Assembly (NCBI GenBank): GCA_958402495.1
Contig: CATXTS010000085.1
Span: 1-8,600, forward strand
Source of the DNA: an uncultured Clostridiaceae bacterium
GTDB taxonomy: Bacteria; Bacillota; Clostridia; TANB77; CAG-508
Reading direction: 5' to 3'
DNA length: 8,600 bases
A program made the position numbers and the translations under genes. Below are positions 1 to 6,563 of the stretch, piece after piece (the first letter of the stretch is position 1; each line of letters begins with the position of its first letter). Under the pieces are notes generated by a model that saw nothing but the letters and a program-made list of their open reading frames with translations, was not told where the DNA came from and made no database searches.

Positions 1-1
1 T

Positions 2-145
2 ATTGAAAAAATAAATGAAGAAGAAAAAGATATTTTAGAAGAAAAAATAATAGAAGTATAAAAGATAAAAGGAATTACATTTGACGATAAAAGTTTATAT
101 AAAAAAGAAAGAAATAAAAAAAGTATTTTTAAAGAAAGTAGAGAT
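2..145 (+). pseudogene. Upstream part of the VirB4-like gene, cut by an in-frame TAA
   Basis: This is the continuation, in the same frame, of the VirB4-like coding region that follows at 146. It enters from the left edge, so its start is not visible. From position 2 it reads as an acidic/lysine-rich helical stretch ending in ...EEKIIEV, then a TAA stop at 59-61, then KIKGITFDDKSLYKKE... leading straight into MPLLEDFYHIL at 146. In VirB4/TraE-family ATPases of Firmicutes a stretch resembling Y-x-x-x-GIT-x-D precedes the MP-x-L-x-D-x-Y segment, so homology seems to run through the stop without a frame change. The stop sits where a Tyr would be expected, and TAT or TAC to TAA is a one-base change. 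The Walker A motif of the ATPase should lie left of the window. I see this directly as a frame break; that it is a true nonsense mutation rather than a base-call error is inference. Confidence 0.6.
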
Positions 146-772
146 ATGCCATTATTAGAGGATTTTTATCATATATTAGAAAAGGATAAAAAAACAATTC
201 ATTTTAAAATAAAACTAATGCCTTTTATAAAAGGTTCCTTGAAATTTTTTAATCAATATACTAATATAGAACTCAATAATCCACTAATTATAGCAGATGT
301 ATATGAATTAGGAGAGGAAAACTTAAAATATGGAATGTATCTATTTACAGAATTATTTTGGGATAAAATAAAAAAGGATAGAAAAGTAAAAAAGGCAATT
401 TATTTAGATGAAATATGGAGATTAATAGGTGTAACCTCTAATAAAGAAGTAGCTAGTTTTATTTATAAGATATTTAAAACAATTAGAAAATATGGAGGAA
501 GTGGAGTAGCCATTACACAAGATGTATCTGATTTATTTAGTTTAGATAATGGAACTTATGGAAAAAGTATTTTAAACAATTCGAGTATTAAAACTTTTTT
601 CTCCTTAGAGGAGGAAAATATAAAAATATTAGCAGAATATACAAATTTATCAGAAAAAGAAAAAGTAGAAATAAAGTCATTGAAAAGAGGAGAATGTTTA
701 ATATTTGTAGGAGAAGACCATATGTTAATCAAAATAGAAGCTGCTGATTTTGAAAAAAATATAATAGAATAA
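146..772 (+). CDS. VirB4-like T4SS ATPase, C-terminal half
   Basis: This is the C-terminal part of a VirB4/TraE-type ATPase, the cytoplasmic motor that powers assembly and substrate movement in type IV secretion and conjugation. Residues 84-89 (AIYLDE, preceded by a basic stretch) form the Walker B motif with D88-E89. T124-Q125-D126 in VAITQD is the family's downstream TQ motif, and the LKRGECLIFVG segment near 179-189 is the usual C-terminal strand region. The Walker A loop is absent because it lies upstream, beyond the window edge. The 208 residues correspond to roughly the last third of a normal VirB4. ATG 146 is the first start after an in-frame TAA at 59-61, but only a weak GA-rich stretch precedes it and no clear Shine-Dalgarno, so independent translation is doubtful. 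It most likely represents the tail of a broken or mis-sequenced gene. The next gene starts 17 bp downstream, implying one operon. Confidence 0.8.
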   Translation: MPLLEDFYHILEKDKKTIHFKIKLMPFIKGSLKFFNQYTNIELNNPLIIADVYELGEENLKYGMYLFTELFWDKIKKDRKVKKAIYLDEIWRLIGVTSNKEVASFIYKIFKTIRKYGGSGVAITQDVSDLFSLDNGTYGKSILNNSSIKTFFSLEEENIKILAEYTNLSEKEKVEIKSLKRGECLIFVGEDHMLIKIEAADFEKNIIE

Positions 773-774
773 AT

Positions 775-780
775 AGGAGG
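775..780 (+). promoter_or_regulatory. Strong ribosome binding site of the MinD/CpaE-like gene
   Basis: A full AGGAGG lies nine bases before ATG 790, in the 17-bp gap after the VirB4-like stop. It fixes the start of the downstream gene. It also contrasts with the absence of such a site before ATG 146, which argues that 146 is not a natural start. Confidence 0.8.
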
Positions 781-789
781 AATATAAAA

Positions 790-2082
790 ATGATAAAAGT
801 TATTACGGCTATAGGCAATGAAATTTTAAATAAAAAATTATCTAAAGAAGAGGGAATAGAAATATTAGCAAAAGATATACAATATACAGAAGGCATATTT
901 GAGATATTAGAAAAATATAAAAAAATAGATTTTTTAATTATTAGTGAATTATTAAATGGAGAATTATTAGAAAATAAAATAATAAAAAAAATTAAAGAAA
1001 AAAATAAACAAGTAAAAATTATTTTTATATTAGAAAAAGAAAATAAATATTTAGAAAATTTATATTATAAAAAAGAAATATATAAGATTTTTTATCGTCA
1101 TGAAATAGAAATTAAAAAAATAATAGATACTATAAAAAATAATCATATAAAACAAAATGAAAAATCAAAAGAAGAATTAAAAAAATTAAAACAGTTTTTA
1201 AATGAAAATAATATAGAGAAAAATAAAAAACAAAATGATAAAAAAATACCAATTTTAAGTACAAAAAATTTAGTTAAACAAGAGATAAAAGAAAGTAAAA
1301 AGGTAATTAGTATCTTAGGGACAGGTGGTGTTGGAAAAAGCATATTTTCTGTTCATTTAGTAAATCATTTAATTCAAAATAATTATAAAATAGCTATTAT
1401 AGATTTTGATATTCTTAATAATAGTTTACATACCATTCTTGGTGTAAATAAATATCCAGAAAAAATAAAGAAAAAAATAAAAGAAAATCATTTGAATTAT
1501 GAAAAATTAAAAATAAAAGATTTAATTATAAAAATAAATAAAAATTTAGATTTAATATCTGGAATTAATTTAATGTTTGATAATGAATATAAAATTAATA
1601 GTAATAAAATATTTGAAATTATTTATAAAATAAAACAAGAATATGATTATATTTTAATAGATACTTCTTCAGAATGCTTTTTTGATTATACAAAAAATAT
1701 TATAGAAAATAGTGATATAAATATTTTTCTAATGGAAGGAAATTTATTAGAAATAGAAAAATCAAAAAGATTATTAGATATGTATGTAAAGCAATGGAAT
1801 ATAAAAAAAGACAAAATAAAATTAGTTATTAATAAATATAATAAAAATACCATAGATGACAAAATAATGAATCATATATTTCACGATTTTTTTATTATAG
1901 GAAAAATAAAATTAAATGAAAAATATAATATATTTATTAATAAAAATTTTGAAAAAACACCTGATAAAAATATAGAAAAAGAATATAAAAAAATATCAGA
2001 TAAAATTATAAAATTAAAAAATAGAAAAATAAAAATTTGGTATAATTCTTTTTTTAAAAAACAAAAAATAAATCATGTATAA
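790..2082 (+). CDS. MinD/CpaE-like P-loop ATPase with receiver-like N-terminus
   Basis: This protein of 430 residues combines a receiver-like N-terminal region (about 1-115, alternating strands and helices; KVITAIGNEIL, then IDFLIISELL at 46-55) with a highly charged linker (about 116-168) and a SIMIBI-class ATPase domain (about 171-385). The P-loop is GTGGVGKS at 177-184. IIDFD at 203-207 follows the first helix, YDYILIDTSS at 285-294 carries the Walker B aspartate D291, and LVINKYN at 345-351 is the usual strand with N-K. This architecture resembles CpaE/TadZ localisation factors; relatives accompany VirB4 in Firmicutes T4SS loci, where a positioning or assembly role is plausible but unproven. 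The signature lysine of the deviant Walker A (KGGxGKT) is replaced by Thr178. The C-terminus (about 400-430) is strongly basic. The start is supported by AGGAGG nine bases upstream. Base composition is extreme: positions 961-1020 hold only 5 G or C in 60. Confidence 0.8.
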   Translation: MIKVITAIGNEILNKKLSKEEGIEILAKDIQYTEGIFEILEKYKKIDFLIISELLNGELLENKIIKKIKEKNKQVKIIFILEKENKYLENLYYKKEIYKIFYRHEIEIKKIIDTIKNNHIKQNEKSKEELKKLKQFLNENNIEKNKKQNDKKIPILSTKNLVKQEIKESKKVISILGTGGVGKSIFSVHLVNHLIQNNYKIAIIDFDILNNSLHTILGVNKYPEKIKKKIKENHLNYEKLKIKDLIIKINKNLDLISGINLMFDNEYKINSNKIFEIIYKIKQEYDYILIDTSSECFFDYTKNIIENSDINIFLMEGNLLEIEKSKRLLDMYVKQWNIKKDKIKLVINKYNKNTIDDKIMNHIFHDFFIIGKIKLNEKYNIFINKNFEKTPDKNIEKEYKKISDKIIKLKNRKIKIWYNSFFKKQKINHV

Positions 2083-2122
2083 AAATAATAAAATAAATAT
2101 TTAATTAAAAAAATTAAAAAAG

Positions 2123-2129
2123 AAGGTGA
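2123..2129 (+). promoter_or_regulatory. Ribosome binding site of the unknown gene at 2133
   Basis: AAGGTGA stands only three bases before ATG 2133 (the GG pair is six bases before it). The site is short-spaced but is the only purine-rich candidate in the 50-bp gap after the MinD/CpaE-like gene. That gap is otherwise nearly pure A/T and I see no convincing promoter or terminator in it, so the gene probably belongs to the upstream operon. Confidence 0.55.
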
Positions 2130-2132
2130 ATT

Positions 2133-2867
2133 ATGGAAGAAAATTTATTGACTATAGAAAATAATAAAGAAGTGTCACAATTAAATTCACAAATTACGCC
2201 AGAAAAAGAGCAAAAATCTTTTTTAGAAACGACTCTAGGAAAAACAATTAATACTGGTTTAGATATTGGTCTTAGAATATTATTACCAGATTTAATTGAA
2301 AATCAAGTTATAGAAATTAAAGATACGATTTTAAAAGAAGGTTTAGGACAAGGTATTAAAAAAGTGGTTTCTTCTGCAATTGATTTAGGAAAAAGTGCAG
2401 TAGGAATTGTTACAGGAAATTTTGAAAATATATCACAAGTAAATGCAGCCATAAAAAATGGAGGAATTATAGATGGAATTTCTAATTTAATTGATTTTAC
2501 ATTAAATAAAACGGCTAAGACAGGTATAATACCAAATACAATTATAAAAACTATTAAACAAGGAAAAAATGTAATTCTAAGTAATGTAGCAAATAATATA
2601 GAAAATGAATTTCATAAGCAATTAGAAAGTGCAGAAAAAGTACAAAAATATTCTGGTAATTGGAATCGTTATTATAACGAAGAAAATTTTGAAGGAATGC
2701 AAAAAGAATATCAAAAATTAAAATCAGAATTAAAAAATTTAATACCGTTAGAGAATACTATAAAACAAGCAAGAATAATTGAAAATTTACATATTTTAAT
2801 AAAAAATAATGGAGGAAACTTTAATTTGAGTGAAGAACAATTAGCATTAGCAAATAAACTTATTTAG
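2133..2867 (+). CDS. Unrecognised helical protein linked to the T4SS-like genes
   Basis: I do not recognise this 244-residue protein. It starts with a polar, acidic, probably disordered segment (1-30). A glycine-punctuated amphipathic helical region follows (about 31-155), with repeated small-residue spacing such as LGKTINTGLDIGLRILL, GLGQGIKKVVSSAIDLGKSAVGIV and NGGIIDGISNLI. The last part is a charged, coiled-coil-like helical region (about 156-225) with an aromatic cluster YSGNWNRYYNEENF near 173-186, and the protein ends in LSEEQLALANKLI. There is no signal peptide, no Cys and no continuous transmembrane stretch; the central glycine-rich helices could still insert in or associate with a membrane. 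It sits 50 bp after the MinD/CpaE-like gene on the same strand and has an SD-like AAGGTGA, so it is probably co-transcribed with it. Possible roles include T4SS accessory protein, substrate or membrane-active effector; the sequence alone does not choose between them. Confidence 0.7.
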   Translation: MEENLLTIENNKEVSQLNSQITPEKEQKSFLETTLGKTINTGLDIGLRILLPDLIENQVIEIKDTILKEGLGQGIKKVVSSAIDLGKSAVGIVTGNFENISQVNAAIKNGGIIDGISNLIDFTLNKTAKTGIIPNTIIKTIKQGKNVILSNVANNIENEFHKQLESAEKVQKYSGNWNRYYNEENFEGMQKEYQKLKSELKNLIPLENTIKQARIIENLHILIKNNGGNFNLSEEQLALANKLI

Positions 2868-2887
2868 AAAAAATATGTATAAAAAAT

Positions 2888-2955
2888 AAGGTAAAAAAAT
2901 AATGGAAAAAAAGTTCTAAAATAACCAAATTTCCGTAAGTTTTTTTGCCTTTTTT
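2888..2955 (+). terminator. Possible terminator after the T4SS-like block
   Basis: AAGGTAAAAAAA (2888-2899) can pair with TTTTTTTGCCTT (2940-2951) over 12 bp with one U-G wobble. Inside it, 2902-2908 pairs with 2930-2936 (ATGGAAA with TTTCCGT, one wobble). A T-run lies at the end (2951-2955). It would separate the unknown gene from the gyrA promoter. The stems are nearly all A-U, so strength is doubtful. Confidence 0.4.
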
Positions 2956-2956
2956 C

Positions 2957-2985
2957 TTGCATAATGAGGCTTGTTTTAGTATAAT
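2957..2985 (+). promoter_or_regulatory. gyrA promoter (sigma-A type)
   Basis: TTGCAT (2957-2962) and a perfect TATAAT (2980-2985) are separated by 17 bp. Transcription would begin near 2992, giving a leader of about 55 nt before ATG 3047. The -35 box keeps only the TTG of the consensus. Because this promoter sits directly before gyrA, gyrA is likely transcribed independently of the T4SS-like genes. Confidence 0.7.
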
Positions 2986-3001
2986 ACAAGGAGATTAAAA
3001 A

Positions 3002-3031
3002 GTAAAATAAGCACATATTTTACATGAAAGG
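3002..3031 (+). promoter_or_regulatory. gyrA leader hairpin and ribosome binding site
   Basis: GTAAAATA (3002-3009) and TATTTTAC (3016-3023) form a perfect 8-bp inverted repeat with a six-base loop. The only SD-like run, AAAGG (3027-3031), follows four bases later. The gap from there to ATG 3047 is 15 bases, longer than usual. The hairpin may present the ribosome binding site or shape mRNA stability; this is inference. No in-frame start exists upstream that would shorten the gap. Confidence 0.4.
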
Positions 3032-3046
3032 AATGGTAATAAAAAA

Positions 3047-5485
3047 ATGGAAGACAGAGACGGAAAAATTATACCAAGGAATATAGAAACGGAGATGAAA
3101 ACTGCTTATATTGACTATGCCATGAGCGTTATTGTATCACGTGCACTTCCAGATGTAAGAGATGGATTAAAACCAGTTCATAGAAGAATCTTGTATGCTA
3201 TGTATGAAGATGGAATTACGTCGGACAAGGCATATAGGAAGTGTGCTAATACAGTAGGTTCTGTATTAGGAAGATATCATCCACATGGAGATTCTTCTGT
3301 ATATGATGCGATGGTTAGAATGGCACAAGAATTTTCACTTAGGTATCCTTTAATTGATGGACATGGTAACTTTGGTTCTATAGATGGTGATGGTGCTGCG
3401 GCTATGAGGTATACGGAAGCAAGAATGTCTAAAATTTCAGAATATATGCTTACAGATATAGAAAAGAATACTGTAGAATTTATGCCAAACTATGATGATA
3501 GATTACAAGAACCAACTGTTTTGCCTGCAAGAATACCAGCATTATTAGTAAATGGATCTTCAGGAATAGCAGTTGGTATGGCAACTAATATTCCACCACA
3601 TAATTTAACAGAAGTAATTAACGGTATTATTAAGATTATAGATGAGGATGAAGTAACAGATGAAGATTTAATGGCTGTAATTAAGGGCCCAGATTTTCCA
3701 ACAGAAGGTGTTATATTAGGAAGAGAAGGTATTAAACAAGCATATACTACGGGTAGAGGTAAAATCACTGTAAGAGCAGAAGCAGAAATAGAAGAAATGA
3801 GTGGTAATAAACAAAGAATTATTGTTAGTTCATTACCATATCAAGTAAATAAAGCCAAATTAATAGAAAATATTGCATCCCTAGTAAGAGAAAAGAGAAT
3901 CGAAGGTATTTCTGAAATAAGAGATGAGTCTGATAGAAAAGAAAAAGTTAGGGTTGTAATTGAATTAAAAAGAGATGCTAATGCAAAAGTGGTTTTAAAT
4001 CAATTATATAAATTTACACAAATGCAAGATACATTTGGTATTATTATGCTTGCTTTAGTAAATGGAGAACCTAAAATTTTAACATTAAGACAATGTTTAG
4101 ATTATTATATTGAACATAGAAAAAATGTTATATTACGTAGAACACAATTTGAGTTAGATAAGGCCTTAGCAAGAGCACATATATTAGAAGGATTAAAAAT
4201 AGCTTTGGACAATATTGATGAAGTAATTAATATTATCCGTAGTGCTTATGATGATGCTAAAGAAAGATTAATGGAAAGATTTAAATTATCAGATATACAA
4301 GCACAAGCTATCTTAGATATGAGATTAAAAACATTATCTGGATTACAAAGAGAAAAAATAGACGAAGAATATAATCAATTAATGGCTTTAATTGCTCACT
4401 TAAGAGATATTTTAAATAGTGATAGATTAGTATATGACATTATTAAAGAAGAGTTATTGGAAATAAAAGAGAAATTCGGAGATGAGAGAAAAACAAAAAT
4501 AGTAGCAGCCGAAGGAGAATTCGATGTAGAAGACTTAATTAAAGAAGAACAAACTGTTGTTGCTTTAACACACTTTGGATACATTAAAAGAATGCCTGTA
4601 GATACCTATAAGAGCCAAAGAAGAGGTGGAAAAGGGATAACGGGTATTGCTACTAGGGAAGAAGATTTTGTAAAACAAATTTTTACAGCCTCTACACATG
4701 ATACGATTTTATTCTTTAGTAATTTAGGAAAATTATATAGATTAAAGGGATATGAAATTCCGGAAGCAGGAAGAACTGCTAGAGGAACAGCTATTGTCAA
4801 TCTATTACAATTAGATAGTGGTGAGAAAATATCAGCAGTGATACCAATAAGTAACTTTGCAGAAGGTAAATACTTATTAATGGGTACAAAAAAGGGACTT
4901 ATTAAGAAAACAGCATTATCTGAATATAGTACATCGAGAAAAACAGGCTTATTGGCTATCACACTAAAAGAAGATGACGAGTTAATTGATGTAAGGCTTA
5001 CGGATGGTGAAGACAATGTAGTATTGGTTACTAAAAAAGGAATGAGTATTACATTTGATGAGAAAGATGTTCGTCCTGTAGGAAGATCTGCGCAGGGTGT
5101 TATAGGAATTCGTTTAGATGAAGATGATCAAGTTATAGGTATGGAATCCATTATTACTGGAAATAATGCTACCTTGCTTGCTATTACGGAAAATGGATTT
5201 GGAAAAAGGACAGAATTAGAAGAATATAGAGTACAAAACAGAGGAGGAAGAGGTGTCATTACTTATAAAGTAACACCAAAAACTGGCAATATAGTTGGTA
5301 TTCGTATTGCAACAGGAACCGAGGATATCATGTTAATAACAGATAAAGGAATCATTATTAGATTAAAAGTAAAAGATGTTAGTATATTAGGTAGATCTAC
5401 ACAAGGAGTTACCCTAATGAGAACAAATGATGGTGGAAAAGTGGTTAGTATGGAGTTAATTGAACCAACAGAGGAAGAAGAATAA
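3047..5485 (+). CDS. gyrA: DNA gyrase subunit A
   Basis: This is GyrA (812 residues), the DNA cleavage-rejoining subunit of gyrase. With GyrB it forms the A2B2 enzyme that introduces negative supercoils using ATP. The N-terminal winged-helix/tower region carries the catalytic R121-Y122 (AAAMRYTEAR), at the same numbering as in E. coli. The quinolone-determining region reads GRYHPHGDSSVYD with Ser83 and Asp87, the pattern of susceptible enzymes. The GyrA-box QRRGGKG at 524-530 identifies the C-terminal DNA-wrapping domain as gyrase rather than topoisomerase IV; several blades follow, with GRSAQG-like and GRSTQG-like repeats, and the protein ends in an acidic tail. The length is normal and no frame damage is seen. 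The gene has its own promoter (2957-2985) and a strong terminator (5491-5531), with two consecutive TAA stops. GyrB is not in the window, unlike the common gyrB-gyrA arrangement. G+C is visibly higher than in the block upstream (21 of 60 at 3301-3360). Confidence 0.98.
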   Translation: MEDRDGKIIPRNIETEMKTAYIDYAMSVIVSRALPDVRDGLKPVHRRILYAMYEDGITSDKAYRKCANTVGSVLGRYHPHGDSSVYDAMVRMAQEFSLRYPLIDGHGNFGSIDGDGAAAMRYTEARMSKISEYMLTDIEKNTVEFMPNYDDRLQEPTVLPARIPALLVNGSSGIAVGMATNIPPHNLTEVINGIIKIIDEDEVTDEDLMAVIKGPDFPTEGVILGREGIKQAYTTGRGKITVRAEAEIEEMSGNKQRIIVSSLPYQVNKAKLIENIASLVREKRIEGISEIRDESDRKEKVRVVIELKRDANAKVVLNQLYKFTQMQDTFGIIMLALVNGEPKILTLRQCLDYYIEHRKNVILRRTQFELDKALARAHILEGLKIALDNIDEVINIIRSAYDDAKERLMERFKLSDIQAQAILDMRLKTLSGLQREKIDEEYNQLMALIAHLRDILNSDRLVYDIIKEELLEIKEKFGDERKTKIVAAEGEFDVEDLIKEEQTVVALTHFGYIKRMPVDTYKSQRRGGKGITGIATREEDFVKQIFTASTHDTILFFSNLGKLYRLKGYEIPEAGRTARGTAIVNLLQLDSGEKISAVIPISNFAEGKYLLMGTKKGLIKKTALSEYSTSRKTGLLAITLKEDDELIDVRLTDGEDNVVLVTKKGMSITFDEKDVRPVGRSAQGVIGIRLDEDDQVIGMESIITGNNATLLAITENGFGKRTELEEYRVQNRGGRGVITYKVTPKTGNIVGIRIATGTEDIMLITDKGIIIRLKVKDVSILGRSTQGVTLMRTNDGGKVVSMELIEPTEEEE

Positions 5486-5490
5486 TAAAC

Positions 5491-5531
5491 ATAAAAATAA
5501 AGAAAAGAGAATATCTTTTCTTTATTTTTAT
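5491..5531. terminator. Bidirectional terminator between gyrA and dnaI
   Basis: Bases 5491-5508 and 5514-5531 are perfectly inverted (18 bp) around a GAATA loop. The A-rich left arm and T-rich right arm supply a U-tract to transcripts from both directions. It fills most of the 64-bp gap between the converging gyrA and dnaI genes and should serve both. Confidence 0.85.
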
Positions 5532-5549
5532 ATTCGTTTATATTAATTA

Positions 5550-6551
5550 TTATCTTTTTTTAAAACGAATATCATCGCCGAAGAAATAACAAATATGATA
5601 GTTTCCAACAATACGAGAAACAATTCTTTCATCGTAACAAGAAAATAAATTTTGTAAACTTAAGTTAGTGGATATAATGGTTTTAGTTACTTTCTGGTTA
5701 GCATTTAAAAGACGGGTATTAATAATATTAAATAACTCAGAGAACTTCATGTTGTTCATATATTCTGTACCTAAATCATCAATTATTAGCAAATCAACAC
5801 TTAATAAATTATCATAAATATCTTTAGAAGAAGTTTCTTTACCAAAACGATAATCCATAATGGTATCTAGCATAACAGGAGCTGTCTGATAAAGAACAGT
5901 TTTTCCTTGTTTTAAAATCTCATTTGCAATACAATTAGATAAGAAAGTTTTTCCTAAACCAGTATTACCCGTAAATAATAAGTTTTTTTCATCAGGGTTA
6001 TCAAAATTGTGAATAAAGGAAAGACAAATTTTTTTAATACATTCTATATTTTCTCTAGGAGAAAGCTTCGAATGATATTTATTTTCATCCACTTTCTCTG
6101 CATAAACTGTGGATAAAAAAGTATTAAAGTTTTCTTTTTGCAAATTATAAATATTACTTTTATTATATTCTATATCAAATAATTTTTGTTTAAGACAGTT
6201 ACACATAACACTATGCGAATCTTGCATAACATAACCAGTATCTTTACAATGAGAACACTCATAAGTAGGTTTTAAATAATTTTCTTCTTTACCGAATTTC
6301 TTTAAGATGAATAATTTTTCTTTTTTTAATTTTTCAATATCGATTTGTAATTGTTCTATTAATTTTTTATCTGGATTATGAAGCATTTCCTTAGAAATCT
6401 GTATAGCTTCTTTACTTAAAAGCGTATCAATTTCTTGTAATCTGGGTTCTTGTTGATATAATAGTGTTTTTCTATGTTCTGCCTCATAAATGGCATGTAA
6501 GCGTTTTTTTTCATATTCAGATAATAGATTTTTTAAATTAGAATGATTCAT
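5550..6551 (-). CDS. dnaI: DnaI/DnaC-type replicative helicase loader
   Basis: This AAA+ ATPase (333 residues) loads the replicative helicase onto DNA during initiation and restart. Residues 1-95 are a charged helical, probably coiled-coil region. C99, C102, C117 and C119 (CSHC...CNC) form a zinc-site pattern like that of the N-terminal helicase-binding domain of Bacillus DnaI. The AAA+ core follows: Walker A GNTGLGKT at 195-202, Walker B LLIIDD at 254-259, sensor I STN at 294-296, and arginine-finger candidates R309 and R313 in DERIVSRI. The length is close to Bacillus DnaI. ATG 6551 is set by AAGGAGA four bases upstream. The gene begins 12 bp after the DnaD-domain gene stops, so the two form an operon, comparable to the adjacent dnaB-dnaI of Bacillus subtilis. 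It ends facing gyrA across a shared terminator. DnaC is an alternative name for the same role. Confidence 0.92.
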   Translation of the reverse strand: MNHSNLKNLLSEYEKKRLHAIYEAEHRKTLLYQQEPRLQEIDTLLSKEAIQISKEMLHNPDKKLIEQLQIDIEKLKKEKLFILKKFGKEENYLKPTYECSHCKDTGYVMQDSHSVMCNCLKQKLFDIEYNKSNIYNLQKENFNTFLSTVYAEKVDENKYHSKLSPRENIECIKKICLSFIHNFDNPDEKNLLFTGNTGLGKTFLSNCIANEILKQGKTVLYQTAPVMLDTIMDYRFGKETSSKDIYDNLLSVDLLIIDDLGTEYMNNMKFSELFNIINTRLLNANQKVTKTIISTNLSLQNLFSCYDERIVSRIVGNYHICYFFGDDIRFKKR

Positions 6552-6555
6552 GAAA

Positions 6556-6562
6556 TCTCCTT
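6556..6562 (-). promoter_or_regulatory. Ribosome binding site of dnaI
   Basis: AAGGAGA on the minus strand stands four bases before ATG 6551. It lies within the 12-bp gap after the stop of the DnaD-domain gene, so dnaI translation follows directly on that of its neighbour. Confidence 0.75.
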
Positions 6563-6563
6563 A

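Noticed and set aside
1143..1343. Open frame on the - strand, 66 codons, Phe/Ser/Leu-rich
   Set aside because: It is the reverse of the lysine-rich linker of the MinD/CpaE-like gene; its hydrophobicity is a side effect of A-rich codons on the other strand.
2988..2993. AAGGAG in the gyrA leader as the ribosome binding site of a leader peptide
   Set aside because: No ATG, GTG or TTG follows at usable spacing, and the sequence overlaps the predicted transcription start.
3284..3310. Possible quinolone-resistance change in GyrA
   Set aside because: Ser83 and Asp87 (E. coli numbering) are both present, so there is no sign of the classical resistance substitutions.
3490..5016. Three open frames on the - strand inside gyrA (3490-3768, 4396-4584, 4606-5016)
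   Set aside because: They are antisense shadows of an intact, highly conserved gene, and the translations have no recognisable domain.
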